Source: Gammaproteobacteria bacterium (lineage in GTDB: Bacteria; Pseudomonadota; Gammaproteobacteria; Enterobacterales; GCA-2746155). From it: DNA of 5,572 nucleotides. The notes beneath the pieces are model-generated. The model was not told the DNA's origin and ran no database searches. It worked only from the letters and a program-made list of their open reading frames with translations. Each line of letters begins with the position of its first letter. Position 1 is the first letter of the stretch. A program made the position numbers and the translations under genes. The stretch spans positions 1-5,572 of the forward strand of contig JAAGZM010000737.1 in assembly GCA_024206355.1 (NCBI GenBank). The letters run 5' to 3'. Positions 1-5,572 of this stretch are shown piece by piece.

Positions 1-91
1 AACATGTACGAGTATTTGCGAGGCACAACTCACAGCGACAACTGATGTATCGAAAATCACCAAAGACATATTACGCTAACAATTACTTGAG
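1..91. other. Window edge downstream of the operon: ambiguous short frames, no terminator
   Basis: On the minus strand an ATG at 67-69 opens a frame (MSLVIFDTS...) that runs 23 codons to the edge, but no Shine-Dalgarno precedes it. On the plus strand all three frames are open from the edge, to TGA at 43-45, TAA at 77-79 and TAA at 93-95. Any of these could be the tail of a convergent gene. Nothing distinguishes them. No hairpin followed by a T-run is present. Confidence 0.3.
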
Positions 92-1414
92 CTAAGCAAG
101 TATTGGTTTTACTTTAATAAGTGACTTATAAACAGCGTCAGTAAATTGATCGATAACCGATTCATCCATAGGTGTTGATAATGTACCACTTGCTGTATGG
201 ATCATCATGATACCTTCATCATAGAGTTCATCAATAAAAGCACTTAATGCCTTAGCTTCTTTCTCAGTTGGATGAGTTTCTCGATAATTGGTCGGTGCAT
301 TCTCTTTCAAGTGAATTCTAAATAAGGAGCCAGCTCCAGTTACACTTCCTGGGATATCCGCTGTTTTAAAAACATCCTTCAAACTTGCACGTGTGTAATC
401 ACCAAGCTTATTGATTTTTGATACAGCATCTCTATCAAATATTTCCATAGCAACTAATCCAGCAGTCATCGTTACTGGGTTAGCTGAAAAAGTACCAGAA
501 TGAGGTAATAACAATCCTCTTTCACCTTTGGTAAAGACACCCATGACATCAGCATGTCCTGCTAATGCTCCAACAGGGAAACCACCACCAATCATTTTTC
601 CCATAGAGGTTAGATCAGGTGTAACGCCTAACTGTTCTTGCATTCCACCGTATTCACTTCTATAGGTAATCACTTCATCAAACATCAGAATTGCACCATG
701 GGTCGATGTCCACTCACTAAGTGCTTTGGCAAACTCAGCCTTCACTGGCACCATTCCAATTCGATGAGGAATAGGATCAATGATGACACAGGCGATTTCA
801 TCTTTATATTCATCAAGAATAGCAGCAGCTTGTTCTGGCTCATTAAAAGGAAGAATAATCACGTCTTCGATAACAGAACTCGGAGTGCCATGAGCCAGCG
901 GAACTGGGTTTGGACGTTCTAAATCACCCCAGTTGCTAGGGTTAGGGGCTTGACTGACTTCTGCATAGTCATAGGCGCCATGATAGCTACCTTCAACCTT
1001 AGCTATTTTAGTACGGCCAGTAAAAGCTCTCGCCGCTTTCATCCCTGCCATTACGGCTTCAGTTCCAGAATTTACAAAACGTATTTTTTCAAAACTCTCA
1101 GAGCGGCTGCATAAATGTTCAGCAAATAAAATTTCTGCTTCAGTAGCCATGGTAAACGCAGTGCCCTGCTTTAGCTGTTCTGATACAGCACTAACAATGG
1201 GCTCAAAAGCATGACCATGAATATGTGATGCCATATTATTTGCAAAGTCAATGCGCTCAACACCATCAACATCAAAAACCTTACAACCTTTAGCATTCTT
1301 TACATACAGTGGATGCTTGCCACGCAATAATGTATTTCTACTAACTCCACCAGGAAGCACTTTTTGTGCTCTTTCAAATAAATCAGCACTGATAGGGGAT
1401 GATATTTTTGACAT
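92..1414 (-). CDS. Class III PLP aminotransferase, GSAM/beta-amino-acid-transaminase-like
   Basis: This 440-residue fold-type I PLP enzyme resembles glutamate-1-semialdehyde aminomutase. SGTEA (116-120) binds the PLP phosphate, YHG (144-146) stacks on the ring, Asp246 in FDEV pairs with the pyridine nitrogen, and Lys273 in MGKMIGGGFPVGA is the Schiff-base lysine. SGTFSANP (306-313) supplies the neighbouring-subunit phosphate contact. A true heme-pathway HemL is unlikely in this operon. The same subfamily includes beta-amino-acid transaminases such as Variovorax beta-phenylalanine aminotransferase, and the N-terminal GGVSR (Arg26) and the PHSGTF block resemble those as I recall them. The usual Glu of the EPM motif is Asp213 (IDP). 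With a 2,3-aminomutase upstream, the likely reaction is transfer of the beta-amino group to give a beta-keto acid. B. subtilis YodT, another aminotransferase, occupies a comparable place in the kamA-yod cluster. The substrate is inferred; the fold and cofactor are secure. Confidence 0.88.
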   Translation of the reverse strand: MSKISSPISADLFERAQKVLPGGVSRNTLLRGKHPLYVKNAKGCKVFDVDGVERIDFANNMASHIHGHAFEPIVSAVSEQLKQGTAFTMATEAEILFAEHLCSRSESFEKIRFVNSGTEAVMAGMKAARAFTGRTKIAKVEGSYHGAYDYAEVSQAPNPSNWGDLERPNPVPLAHGTPSSVIEDVIILPFNEPEQAAAILDEYKDEIACVIIDPIPHRIGMVPVKAEFAKALSEWTSTHGAILMFDEVITYRSEYGGMQEQLGVTPDLTSMGKMIGGGFPVGALAGHADVMGVFTKGERGLLLPHSGTFSANPVTMTAGLVAMEIFDRDAVSKINKLGDYTRASLKDVFKTADIPGSVTGAGSLFRIHLKENAPTNYRETHPTEKEAKALSAFIDELYDEGIMMIHTASGTLSTPMDESVIDQFTDAVYKSLIKVKPILA

Positions 1415-1421
1415 CGCTGTA

Positions 1422-1427
1422 CTCTCT
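1422..1427 (-). promoter_or_regulatory. Shine-Dalgarno for the aminotransferase
   Basis: AGAGAG lies 7 bases before the ATG at 1412-1414, inside the 31-base gap after the CoA-transferase B stop. This supports the chosen start. The gap has no hairpin, so the aminotransferase is probably on the same transcript. Confidence 0.5.
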
Positions 1428-1445
1428 TATTTATTACGGTAATAC

Positions 1446-2114
1446 TTACTTTGGCAACAAGATCGCATCAGTTTTTGCTGCAACTTCCTCAAATTCAACA
1501 CCAGGCGCTAATTGGCGAACACGAAAACCTTCATCTGAAACATCGATGATCGCTAAATCCGTAAAAATACGACTAACAACTTGTTTGCCTGTTAATGGAT
1601 AACTACACTGTTTCACTAATTTTGCGATTCCATTTTTTGTCGTATGCTGACTGATCACAAAAATTGTTTTAACACCAGCAACTAAGTCCATCGCACCACC
1701 GACGGCCGGTATTGCGTCAACAGCACCTGTAGACCAATTAGCGAGATCACCTTTTTCAGAAATCTGCATAGCACCGAGAACACAGATATCGATATGTCCA
1801 CCTCGGATCATCATAAAACTATCAGCATGATGGAAAAAGCTAGCGCCAGGAACAGCAGTTACTGCTCTTTTACCCGCATTGATTAACTCTGGATCTTCTT
1901 CCCCTGGTTCGGGTGAAGGCCCCATACCTAATAAACCATTTTCCGTATGGTAGATAAACTCTCGACCTTCTGGAACAAATTTTGCGACAAGCTCAGGAAT
2001 GCCGATACCCAAGTTCACAAAGGAACCATCTGGGATATCCAAGGCAGCAAGCTCAGCCATCTGCTCGCGGCTCCAGCCTTTTTCTTTAGTTGCGTTACAG
2101 TTATCAGTACTCAT
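1446..2114 (-). CDS. 3-oxoacid CoA-transferase subunit B, PcaJ-like
   Basis: Beta subunit (222 residues), carrying the catalytic glutamate that forms the glutamyl-CoA thioester: Glu58 in HTENG (56-60). VNLGIGIP (33-40), GMGPSP (63-68), FFHHADSF (93-100), RGGHIDI (104-110) and KGDLANW (121-127) are all present and match Pseudomonas PcaJ as I remember it. Nothing is truncated, and the catalytic region is intact. The ATG overlaps the subunit A stop as ATGA, and a purine-rich AGGGG (2125-2129) sits 10 bases upstream. That arrangement fits equal synthesis of the two subunits of a heteromeric enzyme. In this cluster it would activate the beta-keto acid left by the aminotransferase, ready for thiolase; no thiolase is in the window. 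The exact 3-oxoacid is inferred. Confidence 0.93.
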   Translation of the reverse strand: MSTDNCNATKEKGWSREQMAELAALDIPDGSFVNLGIGIPELVAKFVPEGREFIYHTENGLLGMGPSPEPGEEDPELINAGKRAVTAVPGASFFHHADSFMMIRGGHIDICVLGAMQISEKGDLANWSTGAVDAIPAVGGAMDLVAGVKTIFVISQHTTKNGIAKLVKQCSYPLTGKQVVSRIFTDLAIIDVSDEGFRVRQLAPGVEFEEVAAKTDAILLPK

Positions 2115-2821
2115 GGATATTTCACCCCTGCAGCAATGAGATCAGACTCGACAACTGGATTAGTAACTTCTACGACACAATCTACAAAAACATTCGGTGT
2201 AATCACCTGCTCAGGGTCAATATCACCTATAGCAACAAGCTTACGAGTTTGGACAATAGTCGTTTTCGCAGCAGTACACATAATGGGGTTAAAATTTCTT
2301 GCGGTTTTGTTATAGGTCAAATTTCCCAAACAATCTGCTTGTTGGCTTTTTATCAATGCGAAATCTGCTTTCAAACCAAACTCAAGCACATAGTCACGAC
2401 CATCGATATTGCGAACTTCTTTACCTTCCGCTAATGGCGTATCTACCGTAGTGGCTGTGTAAAAGGCAGGAATTCCTGCACCACCTGCCCTTATACGTTC
2501 AGCTAGTGTTCCTTGGGGGACAATCTCAAGCTCGATCCGGCCATCTCGATAAAGTTCAGGAAAAACTTTTGAGTGGCTAGAACGAGGATAAGAACAAATC
2601 ATTTTATTAACCTGATCATTACCTATTAAGGCAGCAAGGCCAACTTCACCATTGCCGGTATTGTTATTGATCACAGTTAAATTTTTTGTACCCTGATCGA
2701 TTAAAGCATGGATAAGTTCAGTCGGACTCCCTGCTTCACCAAAGCCGCCAATCATTACTGTAGCACCATCAAATATATCGATGATTGCTTCAGCAACTGT
2801 TCTCACTTGCTTGTCTATCAT
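2111..2821 (-). CDS. 3-oxoacid CoA-transferase subunit A, PcaI-like
   Basis: Alpha subunit (236 residues) of a family I CoA-transferase, which moves CoA from an acyl-CoA, usually succinyl-CoA, to a 3-oxoacid in the cytosol. The family signature is complete at 18-33: Asp18-Gly19, then IGGFGEAGSP. From memory the sequence follows Pseudomonas PcaI (3-oxoadipate CoA-transferase) closely, with NNxxGNGEVGLAAL (52-65), SYPR, then VPQGTLAERIRA (101-112). Length is typical. The start is supported by GAAGG at 2828-2832, 6 bases upstream and inside the KamA coding region. The gene overlaps KamA by 4 bases (ATGA) and the B subunit by another 4, so translation is probably coupled. AtoD- or ScoA-type specificity (acetoacetate) cannot be excluded from sequence reading alone. 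No aromatic-degradation genes are nearby, so a 3-oxoadipate substrate would have to come from another source. Confidence 0.93.
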   Translation of the reverse strand: MIDKQVRTVAEAIIDIFDGATVMIGGFGEAGSPTELIHALIDQGTKNLTVINNNTGNGEVGLAALIGNDQVNKMICSYPRSSHSKVFPELYRDGRIELEIVPQGTLAERIRAGGAGIPAFYTATTVDTPLAEGKEVRNIDGRDYVLEFGLKADFALIKSQQADCLGNLTYNKTARNFNPIMCTAAKTTIVQTRKLVAIGDIDPEQVITPNVFVDCVVEVTNPVVESDLIAAGVKYP

Positions 2822-4218
2822 TTAACGCCTTCAAATAAACCGGCTTCATCATAAAGCACTCGATCATTATAGCCACTGAACCATATTGCTTCTGGGTTAC
2901 GACCTAACATTGCCACTTTACCGCGATCAGGCGCATCTGCAGCACCACGCAATAATTTCATAATAACCATTCCGTTTTCACCACCTGGAACTCCTGGAAG
3001 CGGATCATTGGTTACTGCGACAACTTCAGTTTTACCCTTATAGTGTGTAATAGAAAGTCGAGCATGGGTTTCAACACCAGATAAACCTTTTTGTGATTCG
3101 TTGAGAATATTCCAAGCTTCTTCTATCGGTACATTAAATGCTTTATGACCAATGATATCTCTACCACAGAAGTAGTAATGATTTTCAACACCATTACGCT
3201 TCAATTCTCTTTGTTGAATGCGTAAAGCATCAGAGTCATTGTTGATGCCGCGAATAATAGGCGCCTGATTATCAATGTTTATCCAGTTACGACTGCGCAT
3301 CCTTTTGATCGATGCTTTCGTTGCAGGTACCCACTCAAGTCCACCTTCAGGATCATCAAAATAGTTGCCATCACTGTTTTTAGCAAGAAACTCATCAGGG
3401 TGATTGAAGTGGATCATCAGTCTTAGACTAACACCCGGATATTGTGCATGAAATTTATCAAGCATATCCATAAAAGTGTCGTCAAAACGTTCAGGATAAA
3501 AGGACAATTCTTTTGTACCTAAACGGATATTTTCAATGCCAGCTTCAGCTAACGCTGAGAGCCATGCCGCAATATTTTTATTACCAAGCACCATCGGATC
3601 ACCGCCAGACATTAATATCTCGCGTAACTTTTCACGACCGGTATCAGGATGTCTGCCGCCGTTTTCAGCAACAATTTTATTGTGCTCTTTAACGTAGGTA
3701 ACAATTTCACTAATTTGTGCTAAACCCTTTGGAGCAGTACTACCGTCTGGACGTTCAACTTCTTTCTTGGCAATTAATTCTTCACGATAACAAAAACGAC
3801 AATGGGCTGAACAAGTAGAAGCAACATAAATTAAGCCTAATTCATATTTGTGAATTAAACCTTCAACAGGGCTGTAATCCATTTGTTTACCCGGATCAGC
3901 AGCACCATCCATATCAAATGTTTCTAAGGGTGAGGCTTTTACCAATACTTGAATTGGTACACTATTTTTCGCCAAATCGTAGTAGTGGCGTGTCATTTTG
4001 ACTGGCATACGAGCTTCAACATCATTGTTTGTGCCTTTCAAATTCATCAGCACTTTTAGCTCATCGGCACTATAAAAAGACAACATATCTTCAGGAACTT
4101 TACCTTCGACAAACTTCTTAAGACCGGTAACAATTTGTCGATCATATTTACCGTTAACAACCGTATCTAAAAAAGCTTGTTCTTTCTCAGATGGATGATA
4201 TTTTTCTGCCTTAGCCAT
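2818..4218 (-). CDS. kamA: KamA-family radical SAM, PLP-dependent 2,3-aminomutase (divergent lysine 2,3-aminomutase)
   Basis: This family moves the alpha-amino group of an amino acid to the beta carbon using a [4Fe-4S] cluster, S-adenosylmethionine and PLP. The cluster motif CxxxCxxC is at Cys136, Cys140 and Cys143 (CSAHCRFC). Further family blocks are MSGGDP (203-208), HFNHP (270-274), NQAPIIRGIN (317-326) and YYFCGRD (348-354). At 466 residues it is longer than Clostridium subterminale LAM (about 416). Two insertions account for this, one of roughly 24 residues between the Cys motif and SGGD, and one of roughly 18 after HFNHP. Asp354 aligns with substrate-binding Asp293 of LAM. The second aspartate, Asp330, appears to be Thr391, and the PLP motif PGGGGK is reduced to HYKGK (392-396, Lys396 the likely PLP lysine). 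The C-terminal cysteines that bind zinc in LAM are absent. The family is certain; lysine as substrate is doubtful. The stop overlaps the next start as ATGA. Confidence 0.85.
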   Translation of the reverse strand: MAKAEKYHPSEKEQAFLDTVVNGKYDRQIVTGLKKFVEGKVPEDMLSFYSADELKVLMNLKGTNNDVEARMPVKMTRHYYDLAKNSVPIQVLVKASPLETFDMDGAADPGKQMDYSPVEGLIHKYELGLIYVASTCSAHCRFCYREELIAKKEVERPDGSTAPKGLAQISEIVTYVKEHNKIVAENGGRHPDTGREKLREILMSGGDPMVLGNKNIAAWLSALAEAGIENIRLGTKELSFYPERFDDTFMDMLDKFHAQYPGVSLRLMIHFNHPDEFLAKNSDGNYFDDPEGGLEWVPATKASIKRMRSRNWINIDNQAPIIRGINNDSDALRIQQRELKRNGVENHYYFCGRDIIGHKAFNVPIEEAWNILNESQKGLSGVETHARLSITHYKGKTEVVAVTNDPLPGVPGGENGMVIMKLLRGAADAPDRGKVAMLGRNPEAIWFSGYNDRVLYDEAGLFEGVK

Positions 4219-4226
4219 AATTGTAG

Positions 4227-4232
4227 TTACCT
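4227..4232 (-). promoter_or_regulatory. Shine-Dalgarno for the KamA gene
   Basis: AGGTAA on the minus strand is 8 bases upstream of the ATG at 4216-4218, supporting that start for the 466-residue protein. Confidence 0.55.
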
Positions 4233-4261
4233 ATATTTTAAAAAATTTAATTGCTACTTTT

Positions 4262-4274
4262 GATGAATTTCATC
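4262..4274. repeat. Short dyad overlapping the candidate -10 and start site
   Basis: GATGAATTTCATC is a perfect palindrome around its central base (GATGAA / TTCATC). It touches the proposed -10 at 4272-4277 and covers the predicted transcription start. It is not followed by a T-run in the direction of transcription, so it is not a terminator. It could be half of an operator, or chance. Confidence 0.25.
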
Positions 4275-4300
4275 TTACATTAATCACTATGTCTTAACAA
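4272..4300 (-). promoter_or_regulatory. Candidate sigma70-type promoter for the KamA operon
   Basis: In the spacer before KamA, the minus strand has TTGTTA (-35, at 4295-4300), a 17-base gap and TAAGAT (-10, at 4272-4277). Each hexamer matches consensus at 4 of 6 positions. Transcription would begin near 4265, leaving a leader of about 45 bases before the KamA ATG. AT-rich spacers often give chance matches, and read-through from the dehydrogenase gene is equally possible. Confidence 0.3.
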
Positions 4301-4322
4301 ATTACCTGCTAAGGATCACTTG

Positions 4323-5402
4323 TTAAGAGTAATAAGCTCCAAAACGATTTGCTAAGAACTTATCGAAATCTGTATCTTCTTGTTTAACGAAACCTTTTTG
4401 CGGTAAATCACCATTTACCATCATATCCAGCATAGTACAAATACCTGCTGCGGTAGTTATTTGTATCGCACTGTATTGTTTATTAAGTATTTCTTTCGAA
4501 TAAACTTTATGAGCATAGCTCTCCTGCATAAAACGACCATTTCTTTCACCAGAAACCGTGACAAAAATCAACACCACATCTTGCAGTGTCATTGGCAATG
4601 CATGCTCGAAGATATCCTTCATTAAATCTTGACGTTCATTTAAACGTAAATCTTGTAATAATAGCTTTAGAATATCTCTGTGGCCTGGGTATCTGACCGT
4701 GCGATAATTTAAATTTTGTACCTTGCCTTCTAACGTTTCACAAAGCGTTCCAAGGCCACCAGATGTATTAAATGCTTCATACTCTAAACCATCAAGATTA
4801 AAAATTTCTAGCTCTTCAAGAGGAGGAACTTCACGAAGTTCACCACTGACAATTGCTTCACATGGATTACAATATTCATTGATCAAACCATCGGTAGACC
4901 ACGTCAAATTATACTTTAATGCATTTGAAGGATATTTAGGGAGAGCCCCTACTCGCATGTGAATATTTTGTAAACTATCAAACTTTTTAGCAAGATGATA
5001 AGCGACGATGGAGATAAACCCCGGTGCCAAACCACATTGAGGAATAAAGGCCACCTCACTATCTTCAGCAAGCTTTTTGACGAGACGTGTGCTTTTAACA
5101 TCTTCGGTAAGATCAAAATAATGTAATCCAGTAGCTTTCGCGGCAGGTGCAATATACTGACTCATTGTATAAGGCAATGCCGATAAAACTGCGTATTTAC
5201 CAAGCATAACAGCTTGTAATTGTTCCGAACTCGTTGCATCAATTTGCTGTAATTTTATACAGTCGTGTTTAGGCATTCGCGCAAGAGAGTCTTCACTAAA
5301 GTCAGCGACAGTCACATTATAATCATCACTATCAGCCAATAAAGCACTAATCATTTCACCGATTTTGCCGGCACCCATTAGTAAAATTTCTTTCTTACTC
5401 AC
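4323..5402 (-). CDS. Saccharopine dehydrogenase family / lysine 6-dehydrogenase-like NAD(P) oxidoreductase
   Basis: This 359-residue protein begins with a Rossmann fold: GAGKIG at 10-15, with Asp34 after the second strand (VTVADFS), which favours NAD over NADP. The mid-region carries CGLAPGF (123-129), TSGG (213-216) and RYPGH (237-241), the pattern of the saccharopine dehydrogenase C-terminal domain. From memory, the order and spacing of these blocks match Geobacillus lysine 6-dehydrogenase (about 385 residues), which oxidatively deaminates the epsilon-amino group of lysine to allysine. No signal peptide or membrane segment is seen, so it should be cytosolic. It starts at a GTG with a good SD and ends with TAA, 104 bases before the KamA gene. 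Next to an aminomutase and a CoA-transferase, a role in lysine or beta-lysine catabolism is more likely than lysine synthesis. The family call is firm. The substrate (lysine, beta-lysine or another omega-amino acid) is inferred. Confidence 0.85.
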   Translation of the reverse strand: MSKKEILLMGAGKIGEMISALLADSDDYNVTVADFSEDSLARMPKHDCIKLQQIDATSSEQLQAVMLGKYAVLSALPYTMSQYIAPAAKATGLHYFDLTEDVKSTRLVKKLAEDSEVAFIPQCGLAPGFISIVAYHLAKKFDSLQNIHMRVGALPKYPSNALKYNLTWSTDGLINEYCNPCEAIVSGELREVPPLEELEIFNLDGLEYEAFNTSGGLGTLCETLEGKVQNLNYRTVRYPGHRDILKLLLQDLRLNERQDLMKDIFEHALPMTLQDVVLIFVTVSGERNGRFMQESYAHKVYSKEILNKQYSAIQITTAAGICTMLDMMVNGDLPQKGFVKQEDTDFDKFLANRFGAYYS

Positions 5403-5409
5403 GTCATAA

Positions 5410-5415
5410 TTCCTT
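5410..5415 (-). promoter_or_regulatory. Shine-Dalgarno AAGGAA that decides the GTG start of the dehydrogenase
   Basis: AAGGAA on the minus strand lies 7 bases before the GTG at 5400-5402, which is good spacing. The nearest ATG (5404-5406) is only 3 bases from the SD and reads ATG ACG TGA, so it cannot start the gene. GTG is therefore the supported start. Confidence 0.7.
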
Positions 5416-5448
5416 ATAATTTTTATTTGATTTATGATCCTAGAATCC

Positions 5449-5571
5449 TCAGTTGACCGGCTCTGACTTATGGTTATTTATTTCAAAACAGCAACTTACA
5501 GAAGGATTAGTATTCACCCATTGAGTGAGTTTGCCTACACATTTGATTGCACGTTTTTTAGACTTATTGAC
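5449..5571 (-). CDS. Possible C-terminal tail of an upstream gene (partial, unrecognised)
   Basis: On the minus strand one frame stays open from the window edge for 40 codons and closes at a TGA at 5449-5451. The peptide is basic at its start (KSKKRAIK) and contains WVNTNPS and a CC pair; I do not recognise a family. Purines are common at codon position 1, which is compatible with coding. A 40-codon open stretch can easily arise by chance, however, and the plus strand is also open here from an ATG at 5470 to the edge. If real, the gene would end 46 bases before the dehydrogenase start and could be co-transcribed with it. Confidence 0.25.
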   Translation of the reverse strand, partial: VNKSKKRAIKCVGKLTQWVNTNPSVSCCFEINNHKSEPVN

Positions 5572-5572
5572 T

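Noticed and set aside
84..102. Inverted repeat TACTTG/CAAGTA around the aminotransferase stop codon as a terminator
   Set aside because: The stem is only 6 bp, it includes the stop codon, and no T-run follows on the minus strand.
638..922. Plus-strand open frame of 94 codons
   Set aside because: Antisense to the aminotransferase core, which has all its PLP motifs; low-complexity peptide (FIFIFIKNSSS), no SD-based support.
92..1414. Assignment as the heme-biosynthesis enzyme HemL
   Set aside because: Overall likeness exists, but the operon is catabolic and the sequence fits the beta-transaminase branch better.
1947..2434. Overlapping plus-strand open frames opposite the CoA-transferase genes (1947-2315 and 2090-2434)
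   Set aside because: They lie antisense to well-conserved CoA-transferase coding sequence, overlap each other, and their peptides resemble no family.
4723..5152. Plus-strand frame 4723-4962 and minus-strand frame 4949-5152
   Set aside because: Both fall inside the dehydrogenase gene in other frames; the dehydrogenase motifs run without interruption through this stretch.
5436..5447. Imperfect palindrome GATCCTAGAATC upstream of the dehydrogenase
   Set aside because: Two mismatched positions in 12 bases and no second copy in the window; too weak to call an operator.
1..5572. Mobile element, CRISPR array, tRNA/rRNA or phage signal
   Set aside because: No repeats, transposase-like frames, RNA-gene structure or abrupt composition change was seen; the window is tightly packed metabolic genes.

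Overview
The window is a compact catabolic gene cluster, all on the minus strand, from an AT-rich bacterium. The protein style, AT-rich spacers and PcaIJ-like CoA-transferase subunits suggest a marine gammaproteobacterium (Alteromonadales-like). That placement is an impression only; there is no rRNA or other phylogenetic marker here.

In transcription order (high to low coordinates), 5403-5572 is an upstream spacer with a possible C-terminal tail of another gene. It is followed by a GTG-started lysine-6-dehydrogenase/saccharopine-dehydrogenase-like NAD(P) oxidoreductase (4323-5402). A 104-base spacer (4219-4322) then carries a candidate promoter and a small dyad. Next come a KamA-family radical SAM/PLP aminomutase (2818-4218), CoA-transferase subunits A (2111-2821) and B (1446-2114), and a class III, glutamate-1-semialdehyde-aminomutase-like aminotransferase (92-1414). 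KamA, subunit A and subunit B are joined by two 4-base ATGA overlaps, and the aminotransferase follows after 31 bases. The last 91 bases hold only ambiguous edge reading frames and no convincing terminator.

The four activities form a logical module. A 2,3-aminomutase makes a beta-amino acid, a beta-amino-acid-type aminotransferase converts it to a beta-keto acid, and a 3-oxoacid CoA-transferase activates that for thiolysis. Bacillus subtilis has an analogous kamA-yodPQRST cluster, thought to run through N-acetyl-beta-lysine. No acetyltransferase or deacetylase is visible here. Instead there is a lysine-6-dehydrogenase-like protein, and the CoA-transferase looks like PcaIJ (3-oxoadipate). This leads to a testable, apparently undescribed proposal: lysine carbon passes through 3-aminoadipate to 3-oxoadipate, then to succinyl-CoA and acetyl-CoA. 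The KamA homologue departs from classical lysine 2,3-aminomutase at substrate- and cofactor-binding positions, so its substrate may not be lysine; 2-aminoadipate is one candidate. Family comparisons were made from memory, without database searches.
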